A DNA stretch of 64,000 nucleotides, from positions 1-64,000 of the forward strand of contig NZ_JSEE01000013.1 in the NCBI RefSeq assembly GCF_001625355.1, written 5' to 3'. Below the pieces are notes generated by a model. That model was given only the letters and a program-made list of their open reading frames with translations. It had not been told where the DNA came from and did not search any database. The translations under genes were made by a program, and so were the position numbers. This stretch comes from Marinomonas sp. TW1. GTDB lineage: Bacteria > Pseudomonadota > Gammaproteobacteria > Pseudomonadales > Marinomonadaceae. Shown piece after piece: positions 1 to 9,552 of the stretch (positions are counted from its first letter, which is position 1; each line of letters opens with the position of its first letter).

Positions 1-100
1 GGCGTTGAACCACCTGATCCCATCCCGAACTCAGCAGTGAAAAGCGCCATCGCCGATGGTAGTGTGGGGGATCCCATGTGAGAGTAGGTCGTCGTCAAGC
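1..100 (+). rRNA. 5S ribosomal RNA, 3' part
   Basis: The window opens inside a 5S rRNA. The conserved segments CACCTGATCCCATCCCGAAC, then CGCCGATGGTAGTGTGGGG and GAGAGTAGG, are in the right order and spacing, and the end at about 100 matches the usual gammaproteobacterial 3' end. Roughly 17-20 bases of the 5' end lie outside the window. It is the last gene of an rRNA operon; a terminator follows at once. No tRNA is seen after it. Confidence 0.95.
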
Positions 101-111
101 TTTAAATTAAG

Positions 112-145
112 AAGCCCTGATAGGTTACCCTGTCAGGGCTTTTTT
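112..145 (+). terminator. Rho-independent terminator of the rRNA operon
   Basis: A GC-rich stem (AAGCCCTGA pairing with TCAGGGCTT) encloses a loop of about 13 bases and is followed by a run of Ts. It lies directly after the 5S rRNA. Confidence 0.9.
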
Positions 146-721
146 ACGTCTGAAATAAGTAAGGCAAAGCACAAATCCTCCTATGAGAAGTCGTTTCTTG
201 TGCTTCCATTTGCTTGCGCCTGTCTCGCCAGCTCGACGCGTCAGCAGCTCTCTAAAAAGATACGGTAAAACAAGAACCTCTTGTATCAAGTGTGCAGGGG
301 CAGACCCCTTCAAAAGTCGCACAGCGTACAACCAACCACACCACTTGATGTTTAAGCCTTGCGACGTTGTGTTTTGTCACCAAACCAAGTCTCTTGTTCC
401 TTCCCCTTATGTCTTCAAGGGGAAGGTGAGGATGGGGTTAGTTCAGCAACCTCAAAGCATTCACATTAGCTGCAAGACTCGGTTATTTTGTTAATATCGC
501 TTGTTTTGTCCTTTTACCCGATCAAATACTGTACTAGTATCAAACAGATAGAAAATTCGTTACCGAAATAACGTGCAATGCGAAAATTACAAACGTGCAC
601 GCTCGCCTTTTCGGGAAGAATGAAAAACCTAAACCACTTCAATGTGTTACAGCGTTTCGAGTAATATCCCATAATTTAAACTTTCAATTGAATTCTTAAT
701 CAGATATAGTTTGTGACTTAA
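146..721. other. Non-coding stretch between rRNA operon and LacI gene
   Basis: No gene is supported here. Open frames on both strands (for example 183-494 plus) have no recognisable protein features and no good ribosome binding site. The sequence becomes AT-rich toward 740, as expected of a promoter region. The heptamer ACGTGCA occurs twice near 570-600, with no assigned meaning. Confidence 0.5.
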
Positions 722-737
722 ATGACACCGATGTCAT
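722..737. promoter_or_regulatory. LacI-family operator, copy 1 (upstream of the regulator gene)
   Basis: ATGACACCGATGTCAT is an inverted repeat with one mismatched pair near the centre, a form typical of LacI-family operators. It lies just upstream of the regulator start and suggests autoregulation. The exact reverse complement occurs at 1863-1878 upstream of the transporter operon, which strongly supports a real operator pair. Confidence 0.8.
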
Positions 738-753
738 AATGAGAAAAATAACG

Positions 754-1803
754 ATGACGACCATTTATGATGTAGCTTCAGCCGCTGGAGTTTCACCCAA
801 AACCGTTTCGAGAGTATTAAACAACGACGCTGCGGTTGGTGAAAAAACCCGTTTAAAAGTAGAAGCCTCAATTGAACAATTAGGTTATGTCCCTAGTACG
901 GCCGCACGCTCAATGCGATCTAATAAGTCGGGATTAATTGGTTTGGTAACTGGTGCTATATCGGATTTTTCTGATGTGCTAAATGCGCCTACGGGTTTGC
1001 CAGATTTGTTTATTGTTCAGGGCATTCAGAAAGTCATGCAAGCCTCAGGAAAAACGCTCTTAATTGCTGATACAGGTGGATCTCCTGAATCGGTGTCACA
1101 CCTGGTTCGAACCTTCCAAGAGCATCGAGTTGAAGGCCTTATTTATGTAGCAAATCACCATAAACAGGTCGATTTACCTAGGGTCAGTCAAAACATTCAT
1201 ACGGTCCTAGCGAACTGCTTTGATGCAAACCAGACCACATCGGTGGTGCCAAATGACAAAATGGGCCAATACTCTCTTGTTGATAGAATTATTCGTGATG
1301 GGCATTCTAAAATTGCTTACTTAACACTTGATCCTTCTATGGTTGCGACCGATCAGCGATTGGAAGGCTATAAACAAGCCTTGCAAGACAGTGGGATAAA
1401 TTACGATGCTAAGTTAGTCGTGTGTGCCGATACACTGGATCTTGTTGATAATGAAGCGTTAATTATCGATGCCATTGATCAGTTGCTCGCACTTGACTCG
1501 CCACCCACTGCGATTTGTTGCGGCAATGATAAAATGGCACTTAAGCTGTATGGCATTCTAAGAGTGAGGGGGATTCGTATTCCTGAGCAGATTTCCATTG
1601 CTGGCTACGATAATTATCTGGCGATTACGGAAGGCTTGTATCCTCCATTAACGACAGTACAGCTGCCTTATCAAGAAATAGGGCAGGAAGCGGCACGTCA
1701 GCTTTTAACGCTCATTGATCATCAGCAACAAGATCATTCTCGGATGGAAAAGACCGAGATTGATAGTCCGGTTATTTGGCGACAATCTATCTTAAAAGTG
1801 TAG
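754..1803 (+). CDS. LacI-family transcriptional regulator of the sugar ABC operon
   Basis: This is a 349-residue LacI/GalR-type repressor. The N-terminus (TIYDVASAAGVSPKTVSRVLN) is the helix-turn-helix with the family's hinge following, and the rest is a periplasmic-binding-protein-like effector domain ending with the usual GYDN and TTVQLPYQEIG segments. The frame is open from an ATG at 739, but that ATG abuts the operator and has no ribosome binding site. The ATG at 754 gives the standard family N-terminus and is preferred. The gene is followed by a terminator and then by a second copy of the operator before the sugar transporter operon, which it probably represses until a sugar binds. The effector is unknown; the neighbouring GH-J enzyme hints at a fructose-containing or related glycoside. 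Confidence 0.9.
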   Translation: MTTIYDVASAAGVSPKTVSRVLNNDAAVGEKTRLKVEASIEQLGYVPSTAARSMRSNKSGLIGLVTGAISDFSDVLNAPTGLPDLFIVQGIQKVMQASGKTLLIADTGGSPESVSHLVRTFQEHRVEGLIYVANHHKQVDLPRVSQNIHTVLANCFDANQTTSVVPNDKMGQYSLVDRIIRDGHSKIAYLTLDPSMVATDQRLEGYKQALQDSGINYDAKLVVCADTLDLVDNEALIIDAIDQLLALDSPPTAICCGNDKMALKLYGILRVRGIRIPEQISIAGYDNYLAITEGLYPPLTTVQLPYQEIGQEAARQLLTLIDHQQQDHSRMEKTEIDSPVIWRQSILKV

Positions 1804-1824
1804 TCATAAGGTGTTTGTTAAATG

Positions 1825-1853
1825 ACGCATCAGACAGTGTGGTGCGTTTTTTT
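1825..1853 (+). terminator. Terminator after the LacI gene
   Basis: ACGCATC pairs with GGTGCGT (one G-U pair), and seven Ts follow. It separates the regulator transcript from the transporter operon. Confidence 0.75.
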
Positions 1854-1862
1854 GGTGAAGAA

Positions 1863-1878
1863 ATGACATCGGTGTCAT
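1863..1878. promoter_or_regulatory. LacI-family operator, copy 2 (upstream of the transporter operon)
   Basis: ATGACATCGGTGTCAT is the exact reverse complement of the site at 722-737. It lies 36 bases upstream of the binding-protein start, where it could block the operon promoter. Confidence 0.8.
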
Positions 1879-1914
1879 TGGTGTTAAATTAGATCGTATT
1901 TATGGGAGAAACTA

Positions 1915-3186
1915 ATGAAAATAACAAAAAAGCTAACATTTGGTATCTTGTCCGCAGCCGCTTTAGGTGTGTGTGCCTCTTCTGCTTACGCCAAAACAGA
2001 TCTTTCACTTTGGTATCATGGCGCAGGCAATGGGGTTGAAGCGAAGATAATCAACCAAATTGTGAGTGATTTTAATAACAGTCAAGATGACTGGAATGTG
2101 AGTTTAGAATCCTTTCCTCAAGGTTCTTATAACGATTCTGTGACTGCGGCTGCATTGGCGAATAATTTACCAGACATTTTAGATGTAGACGGTCCCGTCA
2201 TGCCCAATTGGGCATGGGCTGGTTATTTACAGCCGCTGATGTTGGATGAAGCAATGCTTACCGACTTTTTACCTGGTGTGAAAGGTTATTGGGATGGGCA
2301 ACTGTATTCGGTTGGTTTGTGGGATGCCGCCGTGGCTATGGTGACTCGACGCTCAACCTTAGATGACATTGGTGCACGAGTCCCAACTTTAGAGGCACCT
2401 TGGTCGGCACAAGAGTTCAATGACATTCTTGCCAAACTGAAAGCGACAGGTAAATACGATTACCCACTGGATTTAGGCATGGCGTGGAAAGGTGAGTGGT
2501 TTCCCTATGCTTTTAGTCCATTTTTGCAAAGCTTTGGTGGCGATCTAGTTGATCGCTCTACTTACGCAACGGCAGAGGGAAAGCTTAATGGCGATGCTGC
2601 CATTGCTTTTGGAGAATGGTGGCAAGGTTTATTTAGCCAAGGTTATGCACCAGGCAATTCACAGGATCCGGCTGATCGTGATACGGGGCTGTTAGAGGGT
2701 AAATACGCCATGCAATGGAATGGTAATTGGGCCGCACTTAATACGCTAAATAAGTTTGGTGACGATACCTTGTTTTTACCAGCACCTGATTTTGGCAATG
2801 GATCCACCATCGGGGCAGCAAGCTGGCAATTTGGTGTATCAGCCGCGTCTAAACATCCTCAAGGCGCTTCTGCTTTTATAGAGTTTGCCCTACAAGACAA
2901 ATACCTAGCCGCGTTCTCGGATGGTATTGGTGTGATTCCAGCGAAGTACTCGGCGGCGGCATTGACTGAAAACTATAAAGAAGGTGGTGCCATGGCCGTT
3001 TTCTACGAACTGTCGAAAGCGCAAGCTTTAGTTCGTCCTGTTACGCCTGGTTACATCGTTGAGGCTAAAGTGTTTGAAAAAGCGCTAGCGGATATCGCAG
3101 ACGGTGCGGATGTAGCGGATACGTTGGATAGTGCTGTGGATGAAATCGATTCAGACATTCAGAAGAACCGCCGCTACGGCCATTAA
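1915..3186 (+). CDS. Sugar ABC transporter, periplasmic substrate-binding protein (CUT1 type)
   Basis: A 423-residue extracytoplasmic solute-binding protein of family 1. Residues 1-26 form a signal peptide with a Lys-rich start, a hydrophobic stretch and an AYA/K cleavage site; there is no lipobox Cys. The mature part has the typical opening (LSLWYHGAGN), the DILDVDGP segment and a late conserved KYAMQWNGNW region that lines the ligand cleft in this family. GGGAGA precedes the ATG. It is the first gene of a five-gene operon: binding protein, two permeases, glycosidase and ATPase. The ligand is probably an oligosaccharide or glycoside cleaved by the operon's GH-J enzyme; its identity cannot be read from sequence alone. 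Confidence 0.92.
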   Translation: MKITKKLTFGILSAAALGVCASSAYAKTDLSLWYHGAGNGVEAKIINQIVSDFNNSQDDWNVSLESFPQGSYNDSVTAAALANNLPDILDVDGPVMPNWAWAGYLQPLMLDEAMLTDFLPGVKGYWDGQLYSVGLWDAAVAMVTRRSTLDDIGARVPTLEAPWSAQEFNDILAKLKATGKYDYPLDLGMAWKGEWFPYAFSPFLQSFGGDLVDRSTYATAEGKLNGDAAIAFGEWWQGLFSQGYAPGNSQDPADRDTGLLEGKYAMQWNGNWAALNTLNKFGDDTLFLPAPDFGNGSTIGAASWQFGVSAASKHPQGASAFIEFALQDKYLAAFSDGIGVIPAKYSAAALTENYKEGGAMAVFYELSKAQALVRPVTPGYIVEAKVFEKALADIADGADVADTLDSAVDEIDSDIQKNRRYGH

Positions 3187-3201
3187 TACAGACTAATAAA
3201 G

Positions 3202-3240
3202 ACAGTTAGGCCAAGACGTTTTATTTTTTGACCTAGCTGT
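3202..3240 (+). other. Hairpin between binding-protein and permease genes
   Basis: An imperfect stem (ACAG, TAGG and CAA pairing with TTG, CCTA and CTGT) around a T-rich loop sits in the 98-base gap. Such hairpins often stabilise the upstream mRNA so that the binding protein is made in excess; that role is inferred here. Confidence 0.5.
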
Positions 3241-3284
3241 TCTTTAGCTGAGCCTAGTTGGGGTCAGCGAGATGGGTACTTTTT

Positions 3285-4364
3285 ATGAAAAAAAACACAA
3301 TGTTAACCCAGCATAACAGTACCGGGTGGCTTTTTGCTGCGCCTGGATTTGGTTTGATGCTTCTCTTTATCGTGGTGCCGTTTATTCTGGCGATAGTTTT
3401 TTCTTTGACCAATCAGCGATTGATGTCGCCTAATGCGGCGGAATATGTCGGTCTAGAGAATTACACCAATATGTTAGATCTTGGTGTATTGGTGGTTGAT
3501 CCAGTGATGGATGCTGATGGTGCGATTTTGCTTGATAAAAATGGCGACAATCAATATCCAAGGTTGAGAAAGTTTACCCGTAACAATCCAGGCTACCCAG
3601 ACGTTAAAGGGATGAAAGAATGGTTTTCTTTTTCGTGGGGTGAACAAAAAGTCGCGATCATGGCGAGTGATTTGGTGTTTATGAAAGCCTTGGTGAATAC
3701 CTTTACCTTTGTGGCTTTTGTGGCACCGATTCAAGGTGCTTTAGCGTTAGTTTTGGCATTACTGATAAACCAACCTTTACGTGGGATTCATATTTTTCGA
3801 TCCATCTATTTCATGCCTGTGGTGGTCTCGATCGTTGTGGTGTCTCTACTTTGGCGTTTTATTTATGACGGCCAAAATGGTTTGTTAAACAGCGCACTGA
3901 GTACGCTCACCTTAGGTTATTTTGAGCCAGTGAATTGGCTTGGAAACCCCGATACCGCCCTCGGTTCTATTATGGCGATGTCTATTTGGCAGGCGGTAGG
4001 TTTCCACATGATTATTTGGTTGTCTGGTTTACAGACCATTTCGCCAACACTTTACGAAGCCGCCAAAATTGAAGGTGCCAGTCCTTGGCAGACCTTTCGC
4101 TATGTCACTTGGCCGGGCTTGCGTAATACCGCTGTGTTGGTGGTGATCGTGATCACCATGCAAGCCTTCTCGCTGTTTGCTCAAATTGATGTAATGACCA
4201 GTGGTGGGCCTTTAGACAGTACGCAAACCATTGTTTATCAAGCGGTAGAGCGAGGTTATGGCAAACAAGATATTTCTGGTGGTTCCGCTATGTCGGTCGT
4301 GCTTTTCCTCATTGTTTTGAGTATTTCATTGTTACAGCGCTATTTAACACGGGAGAAGAACTGA
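3285..4364 (+). CDS. Sugar ABC transporter permease (MalF-like)
   Basis: A 359-residue inner-membrane permease of the CUT1 class. After a first membrane segment (about residues 17-42) comes a long loop of about 80 residues with many charged residues, as seen in MalF-type subunits, followed by five further hydrophobic segments. The EAA loop that docks on the ATPase is visible as YEAAKIEGASPWQTF with the expected downstream Gly. The frame is open upstream to a TTG at 3258; the ATG at 3285 is preferred because it begins with the usual Lys-rich N-terminus. The stop overlaps the start of the next permease by one base (TGATG), so translation is coupled. Confidence 0.9.
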   Translation: MKKNTMLTQHNSTGWLFAAPGFGLMLLFIVVPFILAIVFSLTNQRLMSPNAAEYVGLENYTNMLDLGVLVVDPVMDADGAILLDKNGDNQYPRLRKFTRNNPGYPDVKGMKEWFSFSWGEQKVAIMASDLVFMKALVNTFTFVAFVAPIQGALALVLALLINQPLRGIHIFRSIYFMPVVVSIVVVSLLWRFIYDGQNGLLNSALSTLTLGYFEPVNWLGNPDTALGSIMAMSIWQAVGFHMIIWLSGLQTISPTLYEAAKIEGASPWQTFRYVTWPGLRNTAVLVVIVITMQAFSLFAQIDVMTSGGPLDSTQTIVYQAVERGYGKQDISGGSAMSVVLFLIVLSISLLQRYLTREKN

Positions 4365-5242
4365 TGTTGCGTCTTGATGCTGATAACCCAAGGTTGCGAA
4401 TGACGGTGCGTTATCTCGTACTCACATTGATTGCGTTGATGTTTGTTACGCCGCTGGTTTTTATGATGATGTCATCACTGAAACCTGATCAACAACTGTT
4501 GGCTGATACCTCTTCAATGAGAGCGTTTTTACCGGTAGGTGACATCAGTTTTGACAACTATAAAGCCGCTTTTGAGCGAGCTCCGATCGGCTTGTTCATG
4601 CTGAATTCTCTGTTCGTGACAGGGATCACTGTGGCACTCGGCCTGTTTGTTTGCTCTATGGCTGGGTTCTCTTTTGTGTTCCTTAATTGGCGTGGCAAAA
4701 GTATCGCTTTTTCCATCATCCTAGCGACCTTAATTGTGCCTTTTGAAACCATCGCCATTCCAATGCTGTTAATGGTTTCTAAATTACCTTGGCTTGGTTT
4801 AGACGGTTTCAGTTGGGGATGGCTAAACAGCTATCGAGTGCAAATTGTGCCCTTTGTTGCCGATGGCCTGACTATATTTCTGTTTGCTCAATATTTTAAA
4901 GATCTACCAAAGGAGCTTATTGAAGCGGCGCGTGTGGAAGGCTGTAGTTGGTGGCAGGTGTATTGGCGAGTGGTGATGCCTTTGTCAGGCCCGATTCTTG
5001 CGACGGCAGCCATTCTCAAATTTTTGGCCATGTACAACCAATACTTATGGCCAATTATGGTGACCCAGCAAGAGCAATACCGACCGGTTTTAGTCGGCTT
5101 ACAATACTTTTTTCAATTGAATACTGCATGGGGTGAGGTAATGGCGTATCTAACCATTATCACTCTGCCGGTATTAGTTTTTTATCTCGCTTTACAGCGT
5201 GCTTTTATCGCCTCTATCGCATCGACTGGTGTCAAGGGATAG
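4364..5242 (+). CDS. Sugar ABC transporter permease (MalG-like)
   Basis: A 292-residue inner-membrane permease, partner of the preceding MalF-like subunit. It has six predicted membrane segments and the MalG-type EAA motif (IEAARVEGCSWWQVYWRVVMP). Its start codon overlaps the upstream stop, typical of a heterodimeric permease pair made in equal amounts. A short gap of 22 bases leads to the glycosidase gene. No unusual features were seen. Confidence 0.92.
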   Translation: MLRLDADNPRLRMTVRYLVLTLIALMFVTPLVFMMMSSLKPDQQLLADTSSMRAFLPVGDISFDNYKAAFERAPIGLFMLNSLFVTGITVALGLFVCSMAGFSFVFLNWRGKSIAFSIILATLIVPFETIAIPMLLMVSKLPWLGLDGFSWGWLNSYRVQIVPFVADGLTIFLFAQYFKDLPKELIEAARVEGCSWWQVYWRVVMPLSGPILATAAILKFLAMYNQYLWPIMVTQQEQYRPVLVGLQYFFQLNTAWGEVMAYLTIITLPVLVFYLALQRAFIASIASTGVKG

Positions 5243-5264
5243 GCTTTTTCTGGAGTAGTAAACA

Positions 5265-6254
5265 ATGACAATAGCATTAGAAAAAAAATGGATCTGGGAC
5301 AGCTGGTATCACAAAGAAGGCGACCTTTGGCATGGTTATTTCCTGCAAGCAAACAAGTCGTTGATCGATCCAGAGTTACGCCATATGAATGTCACGCAAG
5401 CCCATGCGACTTCTAAAGACTTGGTTCACTGGGAGCATCTAGGCACTTGTTTTGAACCTGCAGCCGCCCCTGCATGGGACGATTCCACCACCTGGACAGG
5501 CAGTGTGGTAAAAGACGATGACGGCTTGTATCACCTTTTTTACACAGGCACTTGCTTAGCAGAAAAAAGTCTTTATCAACGCGTCGGTCATGCAACCAGC
5601 AAAGACCTACATAACTGGCAACGGGTAGATGATGGCCTGTGTTTAGACATCGTTGGTGACAATGCTCAGTACTATGAAGATCAGCATCAAGTCGGCCATT
5701 GGCATGATCGAGCCATGCGTGACCCTTGGGTAATGAAAAATCCCAATGGTAAAGGCTGGTTGATGTATTTCACCGCACGAGCGCCAGGTATTGAAGAGCC
5801 TAATGGCGGCGGCGCGATTGGCTTTGCGACTTCGGATGATTTGTATCATTGGGAACTGCAAAAACCGGTGTTTGTGGGTGGTTTTGGTCAACTTGAAGTG
5901 CCACAAGTGTTTGAACTTGAAGGCCGCTGGTATTGCTTATTTTGTACTTCGTCTCTTCATTGGTCTGAGGCTTTTGTAAAAGCTCAGGCAGGCCAGCCTG
6001 TGACAGGGAATCATTACTTGATGGCAGACAGCCCATTGGGACCATGGCATTTACCGGACGCGGAATTTCTGGATGGGGAAGAGCCTTGTCATCGATACGC
6101 GGCGCGGATTTTAGACACGGATAACGGTCCTGTCATCATCGGATTTAATGATCAAGGTCCAAATGGTTTTGTGGGTGAAATATTAGATCCTGTGGCCATC
6201 AAAGTGGACGCGAACGGGGTTTTAAGCACAGACGATAATAATAAAGGACAGTAA
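5265..6254 (+). CDS. Clan GH-J (GH32/GH68-like) glycoside hydrolase
   Basis: A 329-residue five-bladed beta-propeller glycosidase. Three clan GH-J catalytic signatures are visible: WDSW with Asp12 as likely nucleophile, RDP at residues 152-154 as transition-state stabiliser, and EVP with Glu211 as likely acid/base. Repeated W-x-(G/S)-(S/A) and LYHLFYTG strands fit the propeller. The WDSW form resembles GH68 levansucrase more than the WMNDPNG of typical GH32 invertases, yet the protein is short, with no C-terminal sandwich module and no signal peptide, so it should act in the cytoplasm on an imported sugar. Position inside the ABC operon supports a catabolic role. The substrate is unknown; a fructoside or sucrose-like molecule is a reasonable guess. 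Confidence 0.8.
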   Translation: MTIALEKKWIWDSWYHKEGDLWHGYFLQANKSLIDPELRHMNVTQAHATSKDLVHWEHLGTCFEPAAAPAWDDSTTWTGSVVKDDDGLYHLFYTGTCLAEKSLYQRVGHATSKDLHNWQRVDDGLCLDIVGDNAQYYEDQHQVGHWHDRAMRDPWVMKNPNGKGWLMYFTARAPGIEEPNGGGAIGFATSDDLYHWELQKPVFVGGFGQLEVPQVFELEGRWYCLFCTSSLHWSEAFVKAQAGQPVTGNHYLMADSPLGPWHLPDAEFLDGEEPCHRYAARILDTDNGPVIIGFNDQGPNGFVGEILDPVAIKVDANGVLSTDDNNKGQ

Positions 6255-6256
6255 AT

Positions 6257-7318
6257 ATGGCCGATTTACAGTTAAAATCGATTAAAAAGAGTTACGGCTC
6301 AACTCAGGTCATCAATGGCGTCGATATTGACATTAAAGATGGTGAGTTTGTTGTTTTTGTTGGCCCTTCTGGCTGCGGTAAATCGACATTATTGCGAATG
6401 ATTGCTGGCTTAGAAGATATTACTGGGGGTGAGTTAACGATTGATGGTGACGTCGTTAATAACTTGCAACCAAAGGAACGTGGTATTGCCATGGTCTTCC
6501 AGTCTTATGCCATTTTTCCTCACATGACGGTACGAGAAAACGTTGGCTTTGGTTTAACGGTTTCTGGTGTACCTAAAAGTGAAAAAGTACGTCGTGTCAA
6601 TGAAGCGGCGCAGGTTCTACAAATGGAGCATTTGTTAGAGCGTCGCCCTAGCCAATTGTCTGGTGGTCAAAGGCAACGCGTGGCGATTGGTCGAGCGATT
6701 GTACGTGACCCCAAAGTGTTCTTGTTTGATGAGCCTTTGTCGAATTTAGACGCGGCATTGCGAATGGACATGCGAATGGAAATCTCCAAGCTGCATAAAA
6801 AGCTTGGCGCGACGATGATTTATGTGACTCATGACCAAGTCGAAGCGATGACCTTAGCAGACAAAATTGTGGTCTTAAAAGACGGTGAAGTACAGCAAAT
6901 AGGTTCGCCTATGGAATTGTTTCATAACCCTGCCAATCGATTCGTGGCTGGCTTTCTTGGTTCACCGTCGATGAATTTTGTGTCGACGGAAGTCATTTCA
7001 TATGATGACACGAGCATTACGGTCGGTTCTGAGGTTCTGGATGCGGTAACGTTACCGAGAAATGGTCGCGATGTGGTTGTTGGGGACACATTAGAGTTGG
7101 GCATCCGACCTCAATATCTAGAACCACACCATGGCGATGTTAAAGGTGCGTTACATGGCAGCGTGTCTTTGTCAGAGCGTCTAGGGACAGAGACGGTATT
7201 GGATGTGGCATTGCTGGATGGTAACAAGGTCATTGCTTCAATTAGCCAAGATCAACAATTTGAGGTAGGGGATAAGATCAGCCTATATTTTGATGTCAAC
7301 AGAGTGCATATTTTCTAG
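6257..7318 (+). CDS. Sugar ABC transporter ATP-binding protein (MalK/UgpC type)
   Basis: A 353-residue ATPase that energises the two permeases. Walker A (GPSGCGKST, residues 36-44), the Q-loop, the signature [10 protein letters not shown], Walker B ([12 protein letters not shown]) and the switch His (VTHDQ) are all intact. The last 110 or so residues form the TOBE/MalK-type regulatory domain ([10 protein letters not shown]). It follows the glycosidase by two bases and is the last gene of the operon, with a strong terminator 38 bases downstream. Confidence 0.94.
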   Translation: MADLQLKSIKKSYGSTQVINGVDIDIKDGEFVVFVGPSGCGKSTLLRMIAGLEDITGGELTIDGDVVNNLQPKERGIAMVFQSYAIFPHMTVRENVGFGLTVSGVPKSEKVRRVNEAAQVLQMEHLLERRPSQLSGGQRQRVAIGRAIVRDPKVFLFDEPLSNLDAALRMDMRMEISKLHKKLGATMIYVTHDQVEAMTLADKIVVLKDGEVQQIGSPMELFHNPANRFVAGFLGSPSMNFVSTEVISYDDTSITVGSEVLDAVTLPRNGRDVVVGDTLELGIRPQYLEPHHGDVKGALHGSVSLSERLGTETVLDVALLDGNKVIASISQDQQFEVGDKISLYFDVNRVHIF

Positions 7319-7355
7319 AGACGTCGAGCATAAGGTGGGTTTCTTGTATTAATCT

Positions 7356-7390
7356 ACAGGCCCTCATCGTTACGATGAAGGCCTGTTTTT
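7356..7390 (+). terminator. Terminator of the sugar ABC operon
   Basis: A long stem (ACAGGCC and TCATCG pairing with CGATGA and GGCCTGT, with one C/A mismatch) has a three-base loop and is followed by Ts. It ends the plus-strand operon before the convergent fbp gene. Confidence 0.9.
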
Positions 7391-7420
7391 ATGCACAGAG
7401 ATTACATTTCAAATTGGATG

Positions 7421-8386
7421 TTAATAACTTAGGCACTTATCCACTTCATTTGCCGCGCCAAGAATCACCGCCACTCTCTGATGAATGCCTTCAGGCTGGA
7501 TGTCTAAAATGCGTTGACTGTGCGTATGCGCTTTACCACCTGATTGTTCAATTAACATGGCCATTGGGTTGGCTTCATACATTAAACGCAATTTACCTGC
7601 TCGATTTGGAGACTTGCTGTCCCAAGGGTAAATAAAGATACCACCTCGGCATAGAATACGATGGACATCTCCAACCATTGCAGCAACCCAGCGCATATTG
7701 AAGTCTTTTTCGCGGGTGCCAGTGGTGCCAGCAATTAAATCACTGACATAATTTTGCATGGCAGCAGACCAAAAACGCTGATTGGATAAGTTAATGGCAA
7801 ACTCTTGGGTTTCTGCTGCAACGCTGACTTGATCTTGGGTTAGAACAAAGTCATTGTTTTCTGGGTCAAGCGTGAACATCTGGACGCCATCACCTGTTGT
7901 TAGTACCAACATGCAAGAAGGTCCATACAACACATAACCTGCAGCCACTTGCTCAGAACCGGGTTTTAAGAAGCTTTGTTCGGTTGCTGGCTGACTACCA
8001 GTGTCATGGTAGATAGAGAAAATGGTGCCTACCATGGCGTTGATGTCTATGTTAGATGAGCCATCTAGTGGGTCGAAGGCGATTAGGTATTCACCCGCAG
8101 TATTCGCGGGGACAATGTCATCTTCTTCTTCTGATGCGACTGCTCGAACAGCAGGGCAGGCCAACAATGCCGTTTTAAGCATGTCGTTAGAGATGATATC
8201 GAGTTTCTTTTGCTCCTCTCCTTGCACGTTTTCGTTTCCAGCCACTCCAAGAATACCTGCAAGAGAGCCTTTGTGAAGCGCCTTGCAAATATCAATACAA
8301 GTGTTGGTCGTAACGCTTAAAACAGTTTGAAGTGATGTGGGTGTCGAGCTGGATGCCAAAACGTGTGCTAGGTTTTGCATGATCAA
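7421..8386 (-). CDS. fbp: Fructose-1,6-bisphosphatase, class I
   Basis: A 321-residue cytoplasmic phosphatase that removes the C1 phosphate of fructose 1,6-bisphosphate in gluconeogenesis. The metal-binding EEED run (residues about 97-100), the [11 protein letters not shown] motif with metal-binding Asp residues, and the C-terminal [20 protein letters not shown] segment are all present. Length is close to the usual 320-340. It is a single gene, convergent with the sugar operon and divergent from the CorA/ZntB-like gene. An organism living on organic acids and amino acids, as many marine gammaproteobacteria do, needs it. Start is the ATG giving [10 protein letters not shown]. Confidence 0.95.
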   Translation of the reverse strand: MIMQNLAHVLASSSTPTSLQTVLSVTTNTCIDICKALHKGSLAGILGVAGNENVQGEEQKKLDIISNDMLKTALLACPAVRAVASEEEDDIVPANTAGEYLIAFDPLDGSSNIDINAMVGTIFSIYHDTGSQPATEQSFLKPGSEQVAAGYVLYGPSCMLVLTTGDGVQMFTLDPENNDFVLTQDQVSVAAETQEFAINLSNQRFWSAAMQNYVSDLIAGTTGTREKDFNMRWVAAMVGDVHRILCRGGIFIYPWDSKSPNRAGKLRLMYEANPMAMLIEQSGGKAHTHSQRILDIQPEGIHQRVAVILGAANEVDKCLSY

Positions 8387-8528
8387 GCTTTTCCTTATTA
8401 TTTTGAGGGTGATGAAATTATGCCACTCTCAGCAGAGAGTGTCAGCTGGGCTAGGTCGTTGAAGTGAAAATAAATAGGGACGCGGGACGTTTTCCGTTAA
8501 TCTACAAGCCATTAATGGAGGGGCGGTT

Positions 8529-9497
8529 ATGTCTAAATTTGTTGTGCATCACGTGGCGTTAGATGGTCAAGGCGGCGCAGATCATTTGTCCGAGACGGAT
8601 TTGCCAAAGAAGATTCCAGAGGCAGGGTGTCGCTGGGTTCATGTAGACGCTGGGGAAGACGCGAGTCGCGACTGGTTGGCCAGTGTTGAAGGAGTTGCTG
8701 ATGAGGTTGTCGAGGCGTTATTCGCTGAAGAAACACGCCCTCGGATGGTTAAAATGGGTCGTGGTACCTTAGTGATTCTTCGTGGTGTGAATTTAAACCC
8801 AGGTTCTGATCCATCGGATATGGTGTCATTACGTTTATGGGTAACACCACACTTTATCGTATCCAGTCGCCGTCGAAAATTGCTATCCGTTGAGGATGTA
8901 GTAAACAGCTTGGCACAAGGCGAAGGACCTACAGATAGCGCCGATATTTTGGCCATCTTGACCGTCACATTAACGGGACGAATGTCGAGTGTCATCGTTG
9001 ATTTAGAAGAAGAGTTGTCTGATTTAGAGGAACGCATTGGCGAAGGTATCGAGCAAGGGCAAAGAGAGTTATTGGTTCAACGTCGACTCGAAACCATTCG
9101 TCTACGTCGCTTTCTGGTGCCTCAAAAAGAAGCTGTTCAAGCTTTGTCTCAAGATACGTCTAGTTGGATGACGAGTCGGCAAATCACACAGGTCCAAGAA
9201 GCCGTGAACGATATTGTTCGTTATGTTGAGGGGCTTGAGTCATTAAGGGAGCGTTGCCAGTTAATGCAGGAAGAGTTTGTCAATTTACAAGCTGAAAAAA
9301 TGAATGCTCGCATGTATGTGTTGTCTATTTTGTCTGGGATCTTCTTGCCCTTGGGGTTTTTAACCGGGTTGTTCGGTATCAATATCGCGGGGATGCCTGG
9401 AACCGACAATCATCAAGCTTTCTGGTTATTTTGTGGGGTCTTACTTGTGATGGGGGTTGGACAGTTTTGGTTGATGCGAAAAAGTCGCTGGTTTTAA
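8529..9497 (+). CDS. CorA-family divalent cation transporter, ZntB-like
   Basis: A 322-residue protein with a large cytoplasmic N-terminal domain, a long helical region (about 160-255) and two C-terminal membrane helices. The first helix ends in GLFGIN, the family's signature loop; the GIN form (instead of GMN) and the short basic tail are typical of the ZntB branch, which moves Zn2+, rather than the Mg2+ channel CorA. Substrate assignment is by similarity only. GGAGGGG lies just before the ATG. It is monocistronic, divergent from fbp and convergent with rpiA. Confidence 0.85.
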   Translation: MSKFVVHHVALDGQGGADHLSETDLPKKIPEAGCRWVHVDAGEDASRDWLASVEGVADEVVEALFAEETRPRMVKMGRGTLVILRGVNLNPGSDPSDMVSLRLWVTPHFIVSSRRRKLLSVEDVVNSLAQGEGPTDSADILAILTVTLTGRMSSVIVDLEEELSDLEERIGEGIEQGQRELLVQRRLETIRLRRFLVPQKEAVQALSQDTSSWMTSRQITQVQEAVNDIVRYVEGLESLRERCQLMQEEFVNLQAEKMNARMYVLSILSGIFLPLGFLTGLFGINIAGMPGTDNHQAFWLFCGVLLVMGVGQFWLMRKSRWF

Positions 9498-9504
9498 GAG
9501 AAAG

Positions 9505-9542
9505 ATGAGCCACTTTAAGAATAGTGGCTTTAGATGGCTCAT
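9505..9542. terminator. Possible bidirectional terminator between convergent genes
   Basis: Two nested inverted repeats are present: AGCCACT/AGTGGCT (9508-9529) and ATGAGCCA/TGGCTCAT (9505-9542). They lie between the 3' ends of the ZntB-like gene and rpiA. No long T-run follows, so termination is inferred. Confidence 0.45.
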
Positions 9543-9552
9543 CTGAGGTTCT

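Noticed and set aside
183..494. Open reading frame of 103 codons after the rRNA operon
   Set aside because: No ribosome binding site, no protein-like features, overlapping frames on both strands; likely chance.
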